Source of the DNA: Triplophysa rosa
Lineage: Eukaryota; Chordata; Actinopteri; Cypriniformes; Nemacheilidae
Assembly (NCBI RefSeq): GCF_024868665.1
Contig: NC_079898.1
Coordinates: 3,905,863-3,969,862, forward strand
Length of the DNA: 64,000 nucleotides
Direction: 5' to 3'
The notes beneath the pieces are model-generated. The model searched no databases, was not told the origin of the DNA, and worked only from the letters and a program-made list of their open reading frames with translations. Position numbers and translations under genes: made by a program. Numbering within the stretch: position 1 is the stretch's first letter; each line of letters begins with the position of its first letter. Of this stretch, positions 22,700 through 33,057 are shown piece after piece.

Positions 22700-24170
22700 C
22701 CAAGTCCTGGTTAGGCCAAAAGGGGCATAACTAGTACCACTTGATGCTCCTCTTCCCTGGCCTTGCACAGGGCCTGTGCAATGAGGCTCAAAGGGCATCC
22801 GTGCCAAGGGTTGCCTCCGACAGGGAGTACCAAAGCGGACAATGGGTGGAGTCCGGGGAGGCAACAGGACCACCTGTGCCTGGCCGAACTTCTCCCAAAT
22901 GAGCCGGCTGCAAGGGGATGGAGTCGCCACTCTCCGCGAGGCGTCGACTGACGAGAGAGCACATCGGCTGTCTGGTTCAGGACGCCTGGGATGTGTGTGG
23001 CTCGCAGGGAACTAATCACCTGCTGACTCCAGAGGAGGAGGCGCCGGGCGAGTCATGTTAGCTGCCGTGAGCGAATGCCCCACAGCAGCTGTGCTGTCCG
23101 ACCGGACCAGCACGTGCTTGCCCTGCATGAGAGGTAGTAGCCTCCTCAATGCAAGTAGCACAACCAACAACTCTAGGCAGTTGAAATGCCAACGCAGGCG
23201 GGGGCCCGTCCACCACCCCGACACTGCTTGCCCGTTGCACACGGCACCCCAACCCTGCAGGGAGGCATCCCAAAGGGGACCCCTGTCCGCAAGAAGGTCA
23301 TGGAGATCAGGGGGTTAGGGTGTGTCGGCAGAAAAGCGTGATGACCATACGCCTGCTGCCGGTGTGCCACGCTCTCCAAGGAACTTGACTCTGTAGCCAG
23401 TGTTGGAGCGGTCGTATGTGCATAGACCCGAGGGGGACCACCCCCGCCGAGGATGCCATGTATCCCAGGAGCTTCTGAAATTGTTTCAGGGGGACCGCTG
23501 ACTGTCTGAGAGCTTCAGGCAGTTCAACACTGATCGGGCGCGCTCTGTAGTCAGTCGCACTGCCTCTGGGAGGTCGCGTGGGCGCGGGCTTCCTCGTCGC
23601 AGGTCTCGCGCCACCTGCGCGGGGTGAGCGGGGCCGCTCATGAGGACAGAGTCGAGTTCCATACCGAGAAAGAGGACGCTCTGCATCGGGGAGAGCTTGC
23701 TTATCTCAGTTGACCTGTAGCCCCACCGATCTAGGTGCTGGAGCACCAGGTCCCTGTGTGTACACAACAGATCTCAAGAGTGCGCCAAGCTGAGCCAGTC
23801 GTCGAGATAGTTTAGTACCCGCACACCTCCTTCCCTAAGGGGAAGGAGGGCGGCTTCCACGACCTTCGTAAAGACTCGTGGAGACAGGGACAGACCGAAG
23901 GGGAGGACCCTGTACTGATATGCCCGTCCCTCGAACGCGAACCGTAGGAACGGCCGATGTCGAGGGAGGATCAAGACATGAAGTACGCGTCCTTCAGGTC
24001 GATTGCCATGAACCAGTCCTGACACCTGACGGACGTCAGAATGCGCTTCTGCGTGATCAACCTGAAAGGCAGCTATTGTGTAGGTGCCTGTTCAGAACAC
24101 ACAGACCCAAGATAGGGCGCAACCCCCCGGCTTTCTTGGGGACAATGAAGTACAGGCTGTAAAACCCGTT
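22700..24170 (-). pseudogene. DIRS reverse transcriptase and RNase H, broken
   Basis: In minus-strand order: a PKKAGGLRPILGL-like block with VLNRHLH at about 24060-24140; a DLKDAYF region near 23980-24000; FEGRAYQYRVLPFGLSLSPRVF and the catalytic NYLDDWLSLAHS at 23774-23935; LGMELDSV near 23660; and an RNase H region with VLVRSDSTAAVGH (about 23060-23120) and HIPGVLNQTADVLSRQ (about 22940-22995). The YLDD box is intact, but a stop follows LAHS and several frame changes separate the blocks. The order and motifs are those of DIRS pol. Confidence 0.85.
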
Positions 24171-24612
24171 GAACATCTCGGCTGGTGAGACGGGCTCGAT
24201 CACTCCCTTCACCAGAAGGGTGGCGACCTCGGCCCGAAGTACGGGAACATCCTAGCCTCTGACTGAGGTATATCGGATGCCCTGAAACTTGACGGGCGTG
24301 AGGCGACTGGATCGCGTAGCCGAGACGGATCGTCTTCCCTAGCCAGCCTGACAGCCTGGGAAGCCGGACAGGCTCCCAGAAATGAGACGGGGACTAAAGG
24401 TACGATCTTTTTCATCGTCCCCCCGGGGGGTGGTTCGATGGCTAGCAGTACGGATTCCTTGCCGGGGGAGGTCCCCCGGGGAGGAGATCGGCTCTGCTGT
24501 TTTTCCTGCCTGGCGACTGCGCAGCTCAACGCACTGTCTGACTGAGAGTGCTGAGGGCTGGTGTTTATACTCGACATTGCGCTTCGCCATGACGCAACGT
24601 CGAGTTTGCCGT

Positions 24613-25997
24613 TCACCGTCGTGCAGAGGGTGAGAGCGGCTGTGGTAACCCAGAGAGAGAGGAAACTCTCCTTTTTTGAGAGTAAGTGGGCGCTAGCCCC
24701 CCGGAGGGGGCCAGCAGATGGAGAGACGGGGCAGGATCCGTCCCTATCCGACTTCCCAGCGATGTGGCTGGGGTCGGGCCCAATGGTAGCCTCGATCCCC
24801 CGAGGTCTTCCCATGAGGGCAGCTTCGCCGCCGCTGCTGATGGGGCGATGGTCTCCTCTTCGCTGTCTCCTCCAGGGGGGGCCGCCTGAGTGGGGGGCGC
24901 CAGAGCTGGAGGGCGTCGAAGAGGACCAGGGCTGCTGGGAAGCAGACAGTGCACGGGACTCGACGGCCGAGGCGGTCGAGTCGCGGCACGGAGGACTGCT
25001 TCTTTACTGTCGAGATCCCTCCGGGGGAGGCCGCGTGCGGGTCTCGCGCCCCCCGTCGGGCGGGGGGTGAGCGGGGCCGCTGCGGCTCGACAGTAACACC
25101 AACCAGCCCCCACTTGCGAGACGGGTGCGTCGAGAAAGCGGACCTTCTCGGCGTTACTCATCTGCGCAAGGATCGGCCAGAGGAGTGTCTCATGGACCAC
25201 AAGTGTGGACATCGTCCGACCCAGGGCCCGTGTGGTCACCTTGGTCGCCTGTAGAGCGAGGTCGGTGGCGGCGCGGAGTTCCTGCATGAGCGCTGGGTCG
25301 GTCTTACCCTCGTGAAGCTCTCTCAACGCCCTAGCCTGGCAGGAGCCATAGCGTGGAGAGAGGAGGCAGCTTGGTCCGCCGCAATGTAAGCTCTCGACAC
25401 CAGAGATGCCGAGACCCCACATGCTTTGGACGGGAGTCTAGGTCGAGCCACCCCCAGGTGGCCGCCGCCTACGGGCACGAGTGCACCGCGGCAGCATACT
25501 CCACCTGGGGGACAACGACGTATCCTCCAGCTGTCTCAACCTCGAGGGAAGAGAGGGTGACCGTTTGACGTGAAACGTGCCGGAAAGGGGGCGTTCCAGG
25601 TCTTACTAAGTTCCTCATGCACTTCCGGTAAACACGGCACTGGGGGCGGGCACGGCTTGGAGCCGTGCTCAAACCCGAGGCGCCATGTAGCCAGCCACGA
25701 GCGCCGGGAGAGGCAGTGCGGGCACTGCAAACCAACACTCACGGCGGCCCGGGAAAGCATGGCTGACATTTCGACATTCCCCCCGAGGGAGGGAGCCCGA
25801 GGAATCGTCGGAGTCGGATGGCAGTACGTCACCCCCCGATGCTGCAAGAGACATCTCATCATCACGCATTGTGTCCGAATACGTGATTGAGGAATAAGAC
25901 GGCGGACTGTCTCCTGGGGAACGGTCAGATGAGCGAGACGAGGTGTGAACGGTCCGTGAGCCGTGGCTGGCGGATTATCGCTCACAGTAATCCTCAT
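24613..25997 (-). pseudogene. DIRS gag-like region
   Basis: The largest minus-strand frame (24613-25422, 269 aa) encodes a helical stretch (ELRAATDLALQATKVTTRALGRTM, MSNAEKVRFLDAPVS) and then a Pro/Arg/Ser-rich tail, as in the first ORF of DIRS elements. A further frame at 25536-25997 covers the N-terminal part in another phase. No zinc knuckle is visible. It is assigned gag mainly by position 5' of RT. Confidence 0.6.
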
Positions 25998-26708
25998 ATC
26001 ACCCTCGCTGCTTGCCGTAGCGGACGGCAGGGCTGTAGTCCTGCCGCCACGGAACAGGGAGCAAACGAGGTGGTGGCTGAGTCCTGTGGGAACACAGTCA
26101 CCCGTGACGCAACGTCTGAATCATCACTGCCCGCAGTGCGGGCAGGACGTATCCACAACGTCTGCCCCAGCGTACTGGAAGCAGGCATCGTGTCAGTCCC
26201 CCTCCTCGATGAGTGTGTTGCACCAATGAGAACAGCGGGACATGCCACGCTGGAGAAATTTGCTCTTTTAGAAAAGAAATTTGCTCGAACACCTCCGCAA
26301 CTGCCGAGACGCCCAGGGGAGAGTCACTGCAGGAAGGGACCGTCCGCTGTCCACGTCGTAGATTCCAGCAGAAAAATGATCACCAAAGATCGTAGAGAAG
26401 CTCATCAGATGCGTAGGCTCTGAAGAACAAAAGGTGAATGAATGAGCACGCCTGCTCATTTGAATGAAGGAGTCCGGCATGCAAATTTCATTCGCCAATT
26501 TTCATTGGCCTTTTCTAAATACTCAGAAGATGATAGGTTCTCAAGACAAACCCCATTCTGTCGGTTCGACACAACGTCGAGAGACTGACAGAAAGGGAAC
26601 TAATGTCTCTAAATATCTCCAAAACGGTGACTTAGTGTCAGAGATGTGGCTATGCTCTGAAACTTCCCTGTCACCATGGCAAGTGGCGAGATGACGTTTT
26701 CTAAATTA

Positions 26709-28278
26709 CACTGCGTTCCAAATTATTATGCAAATGATATCTTTCTCTGGTTTTCCTAATTTGTCGATGCAAATGACAGTCAGTATAATTTTCAAGTAAT
26801 CAACAGTTAGGGTACATTTGGAATTTTATTGAACAAACCTCCCACTGACAACAGTATTTATTTAAAAAATGAAAAACTCAAAATGCACTGTTCCAAATTA
26901 TTATGCACAACAGAGTTTGAAAACATTTCATAGGTTGTAAAAAACTGAAAATGGTCATTTGTTGAATTTGCAGCATTAGGAGGTCATATTTACTGAAATC
27001 AAAAGCTATTTCAATCAAAAACATCCTAACAGGGCAAGTTACATGTTAACATAGGACCCCTTCTTTGATATCACCTTCACAATTCTTGCATCCATTGAAC
27101 TTGTGAGTTTTTGGATAGTTTCTGATTGAATTTCTTTGCAGGATGTCAGAATAGCCTCCCAGAGCTGCTGTTTTGATGCTAACTGCCTCCCACCATCATA
27201 GATCTTTCGCTTGAGGATGCTCCAAAGGTTCTCAATAGGGTTGAGGTCAGGGGAGGATGGTGGCCACACCATGAGTTTCTCTCCTTTTATGCCCATAGCA
27301 GCCAATGACACAGAGGTATTCTTTGCAGCATGAGATGGTGCATTGTCATGCATGAAGATGATTTTGCTACGGAAGGCATGGTTCTTCTTTTTGTACCATG
27401 GAAGAAAGTGCTCAGTCAGAAACTCTACATACCTTGCAGAGTTCATTTTCACACCTTCAGGGACCCTAAAGGGGCCCACCAGCTGTCTCCCCATGATTCC
27501 AGCCCAAAACATGACTCCGCCACCTCCTTGCTGACGTCGCAGCCTTGTTGGGACATGGTGGCCATCCACCAACCATCCACTACTCCATCCATCTGGACCA
27601 TCCAGGGTTGCACGGCACTCATCAGTAAACAAGACTGTTTGAAAATTAGTCTTCATGTATGTGTGGGCCCACTGCAACCGTTTCTGCTTGTGAGCATTGG
27701 TTAGGGGTGGCCGAATAGTAGGTTTATGCACAACTGCAAGCATCTGGAGGATCCTACACCTTGAGGTTTTCGGGACTCCCGAGGCACCAGCAGCTTCAAA
27801 TACCTGTTTGCTGCTTTGCAATGGCATTTTTGCAGCTGCTCTCTTAATCCGATGAATTTGTCTGGAAGAAACCTTCCTCATTCTGCCTTTATCTGCACGA
27901 ACCCTTCTGTGCTCTGAATCAGCCACAAATCTCTTCACAGTACGATGATCTCGCTTAAGTTTTCGTGAAATATCTAATGTTTTCATACCTTGTCCAAAAC
28001 ATTGCACTATTTGACGCTTTTCGGCAGCAGACAGATCCTTTTTCTTTCCCATATTGCTTGAAACCTGTGGCCTGCTTAATAATGTGGAACGTCCTTCTTA
28101 AGTAGTTTTCCTTTAATTGGGCTCACCTGGCAAACTACTTATCACAGGTGTCTGAGATTGATTTCAGTGATCCAAAGAGCACTGAGACACAATACCATCC
28201 ATAAGTTTAATTGAACAATATAAAATTAAATGTTTACGACACTTAAATCCAATTTGCATAATAATTTGGAACGCAGTG
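26709..28278 (-). mobile_element. Complete Tc1/mariner-type transposon with perfect TIRs
   Basis: A 1570-bp element flanked by TA on both sides (26707-26708 and 28279-28280), the family target. The first 27 bp (26709-26735, starting CACTGCGTTCCAAATTATTA) are repeated in perfect inversion at 28252-28278. A subterminal direct copy of part of the repeat (GTTCCAAATTATTATGCA) lies near 26890. It encodes a single intact transposase. It sits inside the right part of the nested stack, about 110 bp from the DIRS element. Confidence 0.95.
27039..28052 (-). CDS. Tc1/mariner superfamily transposase, intact, DD37E spacing
   Basis: A 337-aa uninterrupted frame, the usual length for the family, starting MGKKKDLSAAEKRQIV. 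Residues 1-110 form two helix-turn-helix units that bind the inverted repeats (first about 8-45, second about 60-105). The catalytic domain has D144 in LFTDECRATLD, D236 in MHDNAPSHAA and E274 in SPDLNPIENLW. A Gly-rich strand (QQGGGGVMFW) lies at 174-183. The second Asp and the Glu are separated by 37 residues, whereas classical Tc1 has 34. It would cut and paste the element at TA sites in the nucleus. I see no disabling change. Confidence 0.93.
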   Translation of the reverse strand: MGKKKDLSAAEKRQIVQCFGQGMKTLDISRKLKRDHRTVKRFVADSEHRRVRADKGRMRKVSSRQIHRIKRAAAKMPLQSSKQVFEAAGASGVPKTSRCRILQMLAVVHKPTIRPPLTNAHKQKRLQWAHTYMKTNFQTVLFTDECRATLDGPDGWSSGWLVDGHHVPTRLRRQQGGGGVMFWAGIMGRQLVGPFRVPEGVKMNSARYVEFLTEHFLPWYKKKNHAFRSKIIFMHDNAPSHAAKNTSVSLAAMGIKGEKLMVWPPSSPDLNPIENLWSILKRKIYDGGRQLASKQQLWEAILTSCKEIQSETIQKLTSSMDARIVKVISKKGSYVNM

Positions 28279-29156
28279 TAAAACTAAATAACGTTAAGAC
28301 TTTCTAAACTTGCCATTCTCAGCATTGAAAGCCAGTGCGCAATAGAAGGAAATTATGAAAGACTTTGCTCAGAAAAATGGCAAAAGAAATTTAATTTAAA
28401 TTTAATTAAAGGGACGTTTTGGACAGTCTTATAGTAAGATGCTTTATTGCACTTCCTCGTTAGATGCAGTAACGTTAAATCAAGTAACTTTTTATTGGTA
28501 GCTTGAATGTAAGTAAATGTAATTATTGTGTAGTAGTTTTGAAAATACTTTTCTAGTTTTATCTAGTTTTTATACGTCAACCACAACCTATGAACACAGT
28601 TTTAAAGCCACAAAGTTTACAATGTTTTAGTCACTTATCCTGCAAGTTGACATGGGAGGGATCAGTTTGATTAACTGACGTCACAGCTTCTCTCGATGAC
28701 CATTGGATAAACGTCAGGCTTTAAAAAATTGTTGCGTTTGTATGGGGTCATTGGAAACTGGTGTTCACCTGGTTGCTGCTTTTGACAACTAAAAACCCAC
28801 AGACTGCTGAAAATGTGGGACATTTTCTCAATATGTGACATATGCTGGACAAGGGGTGAAAATGCTGTGTGTGGCATTCGGCAAAGCGGGACGGGTTGTT
28901 ACCCTTTTGGAACAATCTGAGGGTAGTAAATGATGACATAATTTTCTATCCTTATAACTATCCCTTTAACACTCAAAAGAATCCTGTCCTAAAATACGTG
29001 CTAATCTGCGCTGCTCTTAGTAGATTGCGTTGGTCATTATGGATATGAGATATTGCACCTGTGTTTTTTTAAGTGCACCTTGTTAGTAAATCACCTGCAG
29101 AAATGTCCACTCCCATCAGCGCTTTTTTGAAATTGCCCTGTTTAGTAAATCTGGCC

Positions 29157-29364
29157 AATAGTGTTTGAATAACAATTGCTCTTCAACTGCTAAAACAACA
29201 TGTAAAGCTGCAGTCTTTGATGATATGCAGATTAGTTCGTTCAGTCACATCCCATCATAGTCTTCTAGTGTCTTCTGAAGTACATGAGATTTAATGCCGT
29301 GGCATCAATATAGCTTCAGCTGTAGTTACTGATGGGCTGTTGTTCAAGGCATCCTTCTTTTCAG
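29157..29364 (+). other. hcrtr2 intron 1, 3' end with acceptor
   Basis: Intronic sequence ending in a pyrimidine-rich tract (TCCTTCTTTTCAG, AG at 29363-29364) that defines the start of exon 2. Intron 1 totals 17,264 bp, over half of it identifiable TE sequence. Confidence 0.8.
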
Positions 29365-29543
29365 TTTGTTTTGCAGTTTGGAAAAATCATCACATGCACA
29401 CAGTGACCAACTACTTCATTGTGAACTTGTCCTTTGCTGACATCCTGGTGACAATCACATGTCTTCCTGCAAGTCTTGTGGTGGACATTACAGAAACCTG
29501 GTTCTTTGGAAAGACCCTGTGTAAGATCTTACCTTACTTACAG
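29365..29543 (+). CDS. hcrtr2: Orexin receptor 2, coding exon 2
   Basis: Encodes the end of TM1, the first intracellular loop, TM2, the first extracellular loop and the start of TM3. The split codon G|TT gives Val, followed by CFAVWKNHHMHTVTNYFIVN, nearly identical to the mammalian receptor. TM2 contains LSFADILVTITCLPA with the conserved class A Asp (2.50). WFFGKTLCK supplies the Cys that pairs with the second extracellular loop. The exon ends PYLQ in phase 0 at a GTAGGT donor. The 179-bp length keeps frame with exon 1 (205 + 179 = 128 codons). Confidence 0.95.
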
Positions 29544-30834
29544 GTAGGTAAACTGAAAATGCACTATATGTACTGTACTCTTATTCAATTGTTTGGCACT
29601 GCAAACGTCCAGTTTGTTTATGTAGTAAATCATCCACATGAAGTTTGAAATGTTTTCAGAATTAATACACTGCGTATTACAACACCTTTGATCTTGCACA
29701 TCTACAGCTACGGACACATCAGAAGACCCACCACTAGCTTTTGTTGCTAGAGGCTGTTTGCACTTTTGCATCACTTACTTTGCTTCCCCTGTAAACCACG
29801 TCAACATCTTAAATTCGTTGAAAGGTTTTTTGAGATGTCTGATATGTACTTGGGGGGGAATTTTTCTTCTGAAGATATCCTGCATGACACCATTAGATAT
29901 TTGTGAAAACATACAGTATATTTGTCTATAAAATCAGGGAATATTAAAGTCAGCCTTGATCTTGAAGTTCCTCCTTCAGGTTTTACCTGCTTTAAGTGTC
30001 TTTTAATTTCAAACCAATATTAATTTCTTTGTAACAACCATTAAGAACTCCCTTATCCAAATATTAAAGTAATTGCTTGGATTGCTTGAATTTTATTCAT
30101 TTTAGTAGCTACTGTAGCAACAACAGACAAACTATATGGCTATAGCATTTTAATACGTGTGTGAAATGCAAAATATGTCAACTGTCTTATTTTGCATCTG
30201 ACAGTGATGACAATTCAGTAGCTGGAGCTAATGGATCTCCTGGAGATGTGAATAACAACATGCCAACCTTGTGTCATTTTTAAGTTAAAGTTGGGCCACA
30301 CAGGCTCTCTCTAGGAATAACCTAGCTGACTATACTTTTTAAGCTGTTATTCCATCTACATTTTGAAAGCTACAAGTGCTGTCACTTCTCCATGCCTGAT
30401 AAGGCACAGTTATCTTCCTGAGTGGGACAGCTGAATATTAATGGGAGTTGTGAAGTTATCAAGATTGAAGGAGCAGCTGCGAGCCAGCTGCATAGAGTGC
30501 TGATATATGTCTGGATAAAATCACCTCTATTCAATCACATTCGTGCCTATTGAGGGTCATCATGTGTGATGCTGTTTGCAACACAATGGAGGATGTATGC
30601 ATCTTTCACAAAGTTTTATCAAATAGATAAATAGATATATCAAAGACTTCATTCAAGGAGCACATTTTAATGTGAATATATGTCATTGAGAAAAGCACAA
30701 AAGGAGTGCAAGAAAGGGCTAAAGTAAATGCTCTTTCTTTTAAAGGGCCAGATTATCTAGATAAAAACTTAAAAAATGCTGGCACTTTTATCATAGGAAA
30801 CAATAATAAACATTCATAAAACAGTGTGTTTATG
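29544..30834 (+). other. hcrtr2 intron 2, first part
   Basis: AT-rich intron. No gene or element could be supported. Confidence 0.5.
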
Positions 30835-31600
30835 TCAAAGTAAAAAAAAGTCAAAGTCTGCTTTATTGTCAACTCTGCCACATATACGGTACATACTTTA
30901 CATATAGAGGATTGAAATTGCGTTATACTCTCAGACCCTTGGTGCATACAGATAACACTAACACAGAATAAAAATGTATTAAAAAGGAGCCCCAACTAAG
31001 TATTGAGTGCTGTACATGCTCATACTTTTCATGTTCATACTTTTCAGTTGGCCAAGATTTCTAAAAATCCTTTCTTTGTATTGGTCTTAAGTAATATTCT
31101 AATTGTCTGATACTGAATTTGGGATTTTCATTAGCTGTCAGTTATAATCATCAAATTAAAAGAAATAAACATTTGAAATATATCAGTCTGTGTGTAATGA
31201 ATGAATATAATATACAAGTTTCACTTTTTGAATGGAATTAGTGAAATAAATCAACTTTTTGATGATATTCTAATTATATGACCAGCACCTGTATATATAT
31301 GTCCTAGGGGGGTTGAGAGAGACACCAATGATCTTCTCAGCTGCTCGCACTATATGTTGGAGTGTCTTGCGGCAGGTCGCGTTGCAGGCGCCATACCACA
31401 CAGTGATGCAGCTAGTCAGCATGCTCTCAATGGTGCCTCTGTAGAAGATGCACATGATGGCGGCAGAGGCTATGGCTCTTCTCAGTTTGAGAAGGAAGTA
31501 GAGACGCTGCTGTGCTTACTTGGCCTTGTATCTGAAGCCCAGCCCTACTTGGTCTGGGTTATATTTTGCTCATGCACTGCTTTATCACAATAGTTAATAA
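30835..31600 (-). mobile_element. LINE fragment, 3' part
   Basis: On the minus strand the region 31270-31455 encodes FYRGTIESMLTSCITVWYGAC and LQHIVRAAEKIIG, a motif from the C-terminal end of the reverse transcriptase ORF of L2/jockey-type LINEs. Frame and length show it is a remnant. At 30840-30870 the minus strand reads like a LINE 3' terminus (GACAATAAAGCAGACTTTGA then poly-T/A). The intervening 400 bp are not recognisable. Confidence 0.6.
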
Positions 31601-31824
31601 TACATTTTATATAATAAAAGTTCATTAAGGATGTATGAGACATTTCATTAAAAGGGTGTACAGAGGTTGCACTAGACTGTCTCATTGTCCGTCATTTAGA
31701 TTGACAGGATTATAAAAATTCTGTCATAATCTGTTATTATTATAACGTGACGTGCTAATTAGCATATTCGTGAGGTCATCGTGTCATACTTGGGTTTACT
31801 CTGATTTTTTTATTTTCATACAAC

Positions 31825-32947
31825 CTTAACAGTGAATAATCCAGGCAGGAAGCGGATCCACGTGCAGTAAAGATTTTTTAATGAAATAAAGCAAAGTAAC
31901 AAAAGACAGGGTAATCCACAAAAGACAGAACGCTAACATAAAACAACCACGAACAATGGCTCAGACAACTGAAACACAAGAGCTTAAATACAGAGAACTT
32001 AAGATGACAGGACACCTGGGGAAGACTAATAAACCAGAAAACCTACAACACATGGCACAGAACAAGAAGTAACAAATCCAAAATAACAGGGGAAACATAA
32101 CAGAGCCCCCCTCTTAAGAGCTCAGAGGTGGCCATCTTGGACGAGGCAGGGAGTTCAGAGGCGGCCATCTTGGACGAGGCAGGGAGCTCAGTAGCGGCCA
32201 TCTTACGAGTGGGCACTGGACTGGCGGCCATCTTGCGAGCGGGCTCTGGTGAGGCAGCCGTGATGACCGGGATGGCCACCATTAATGTGGAGCATGCAGG
32301 CTGCCGTGCTTGGCCTGGCTCCTTGGCCAGCAGAGCCTGAGGACAACTGCCCCCTCTCAAAATATGTTTAGGTGGAGCCTCCTCCTCCTCCACCTTGCCA
32401 ACGGTGAAGGAGAACCCCGCCCATGAAAGGGCAAAGTCTAAAATTTCACAAAGCGACCCTCGAGGACCATCATGGATGCGTTTATGTTTGTAAAAGTCAC
32501 TGAGTCCATAACAAAAGAAATCAATCAGCATAAAATCTGGGAGCTTGGAGGTGTTTGCAACGTCCGAAAAAACCTTAATGTGGTCCTCGAGGGTGAGAGA
32601 TCCTTGGCGAAGGCGGACAAGGGCAACTACTGGATCCATAATGGTGAGTCGTTCTGTAACAATGAATAATCCAGGCAAGAAGCAGATCCATGTGCAGTAA
32701 AGATTTTTAATGAAATAAAACAAAGTAACAAAACAACAGGGTAATCCACAAAAGACATACTGTTAACACAAAACAACCTCATACAACTCACAACAGACAA
32801 TTGAAACACAAGGGCTTAAATACAGAGAATTTAACAAGATGACAAGCCACACCTGGGGAAGACTAATAAACCAGAGAAAAACCACAAAGGACTACAACAC
32901 ATGGCACAGAACAGGAAAGTCCAAAATAACAGCGGAAATACATAACA
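31825..32947 (-). mobile_element. Short LTR retrotransposon with gag-like ORF only
   Basis: Two direct LTRs, 31825-32102 and 32655-32947, bracket 552 bp. The whole is flanked by the 5-bp duplication ACAAC (31820-31824 and 32948-32952). On the minus strand the sequence after the 5' LTR begins GAACGACTCA, and the 3' LTR is preceded by a polypurine tract (TTAAGAGGGGGGCTC). There is no protease, RT or integrase, so it must be mobilised by another element. The outer two bases of the left LTR have mutated. Confidence 0.85.
32043..32639 (-). CDS. Gag-like protein of a non-autonomous LTR element
   Basis: The frame from the ATG at 32639 (MDPVVALVRLRQGSLTLEDHI) gives 198 aa. The first 90 residues have a gag-like helical composition (VFSDVANTSKLPDFMLIDFFCYGL). 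The second half is low complexity, with repeated KMAAxELPASS units of about 12 residues. No zinc knuckle is present. The stop lies in the 3' LTR. The ORF occupies almost the whole interior of the element. It probably supplied or mimics a particle protein, but function is inferred from position only. Confidence 0.55.
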   Translation of the reverse strand: MDPVVALVRLRQGSLTLEDHIKVFSDVANTSKLPDFMLIDFFCYGLSDFYKHKRIHDGPRGSLCEILDFALSWAGFSFTVGKVEEEEAPPKHILRGGSCPQALLAKEPGQARQPACSTLMVAIPVITAASPEPARKMAASPVPTRKMAATELPASSKMAASELPASSKMATSELLRGGLCYVSPVILDLLLLVLCHVL

Positions 32948-33057
32948 ACAACTGAATGCCCAATAAAGCTGTTGTCGTTTACATATCAAGTAATTTACAT
33001 ATTTTATGTTTCTGTTGTCAGACATAAGCATTACAGACAAATGTTTATACTCATATG

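Larger units (their letters stand above)
20587..26600 (-). mobile_element. DIRS-type tyrosine recombinase retrotransposon, nearly full length
   Basis: A 6.0-kb element with inverted terminal repeats: about 107 bp at 20638-20744 matches 26470-26577 inverted. The outer extensions are unequal. An internal complementary region at 20865-20953 equals the complement of the left outer end (20587-20645) joined at GTT to the complement of the right outer end (26568-26600). That arrangement is specific to DIRS elements, which replicate through a circle and lack target-site duplications. Minus-strand order is gag, RT-RNase H, tyrosine recombinase. All frames are broken, and the region is far more G/C-rich than its flanks. 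Confidence 0.92.
18282..28969. mobile_element. Common fish repeat with AAAGGGATAGTT inverted ends, split by insertions
   Basis: The left end carries AAAGGGATAGTTCACCC followed by TTCTGTCATCATTTACT and GGTTGTTCC. The right end (28880-28969) carries the same words in the opposite orientation. This end sequence is very widespread in cyprinid genomes. Two independent insertions facing each other cannot be excluded. Bases 18560-19080 and 28281-28880 inside hold only repeat-like, non-coding sequence. Confidence 0.55.
18041..29156. mobile_element. Outer DNA element split by nested insertions
   Basis: The left end GGCCAGATTTACTAA (18041-18055) is matched in perfect inversion at 29142-29156. Only about 240 bp on the left and 185 bp on the right belong to this element. 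Everything between is later insertion, starting with the element at 18282-28969. No target-site duplication is clear, so the pairing rests on the 15-bp inverted ends and their symmetry. Confidence 0.6.

Noticed and set aside
20587..26600. A G/C-rich host gene cluster suggested by dense open frames on both strands
   Set aside because: Frames with recognisable motifs are DIRS gag, RT-RNase H and recombinase on the minus strand. The plus-strand frames are shadows.
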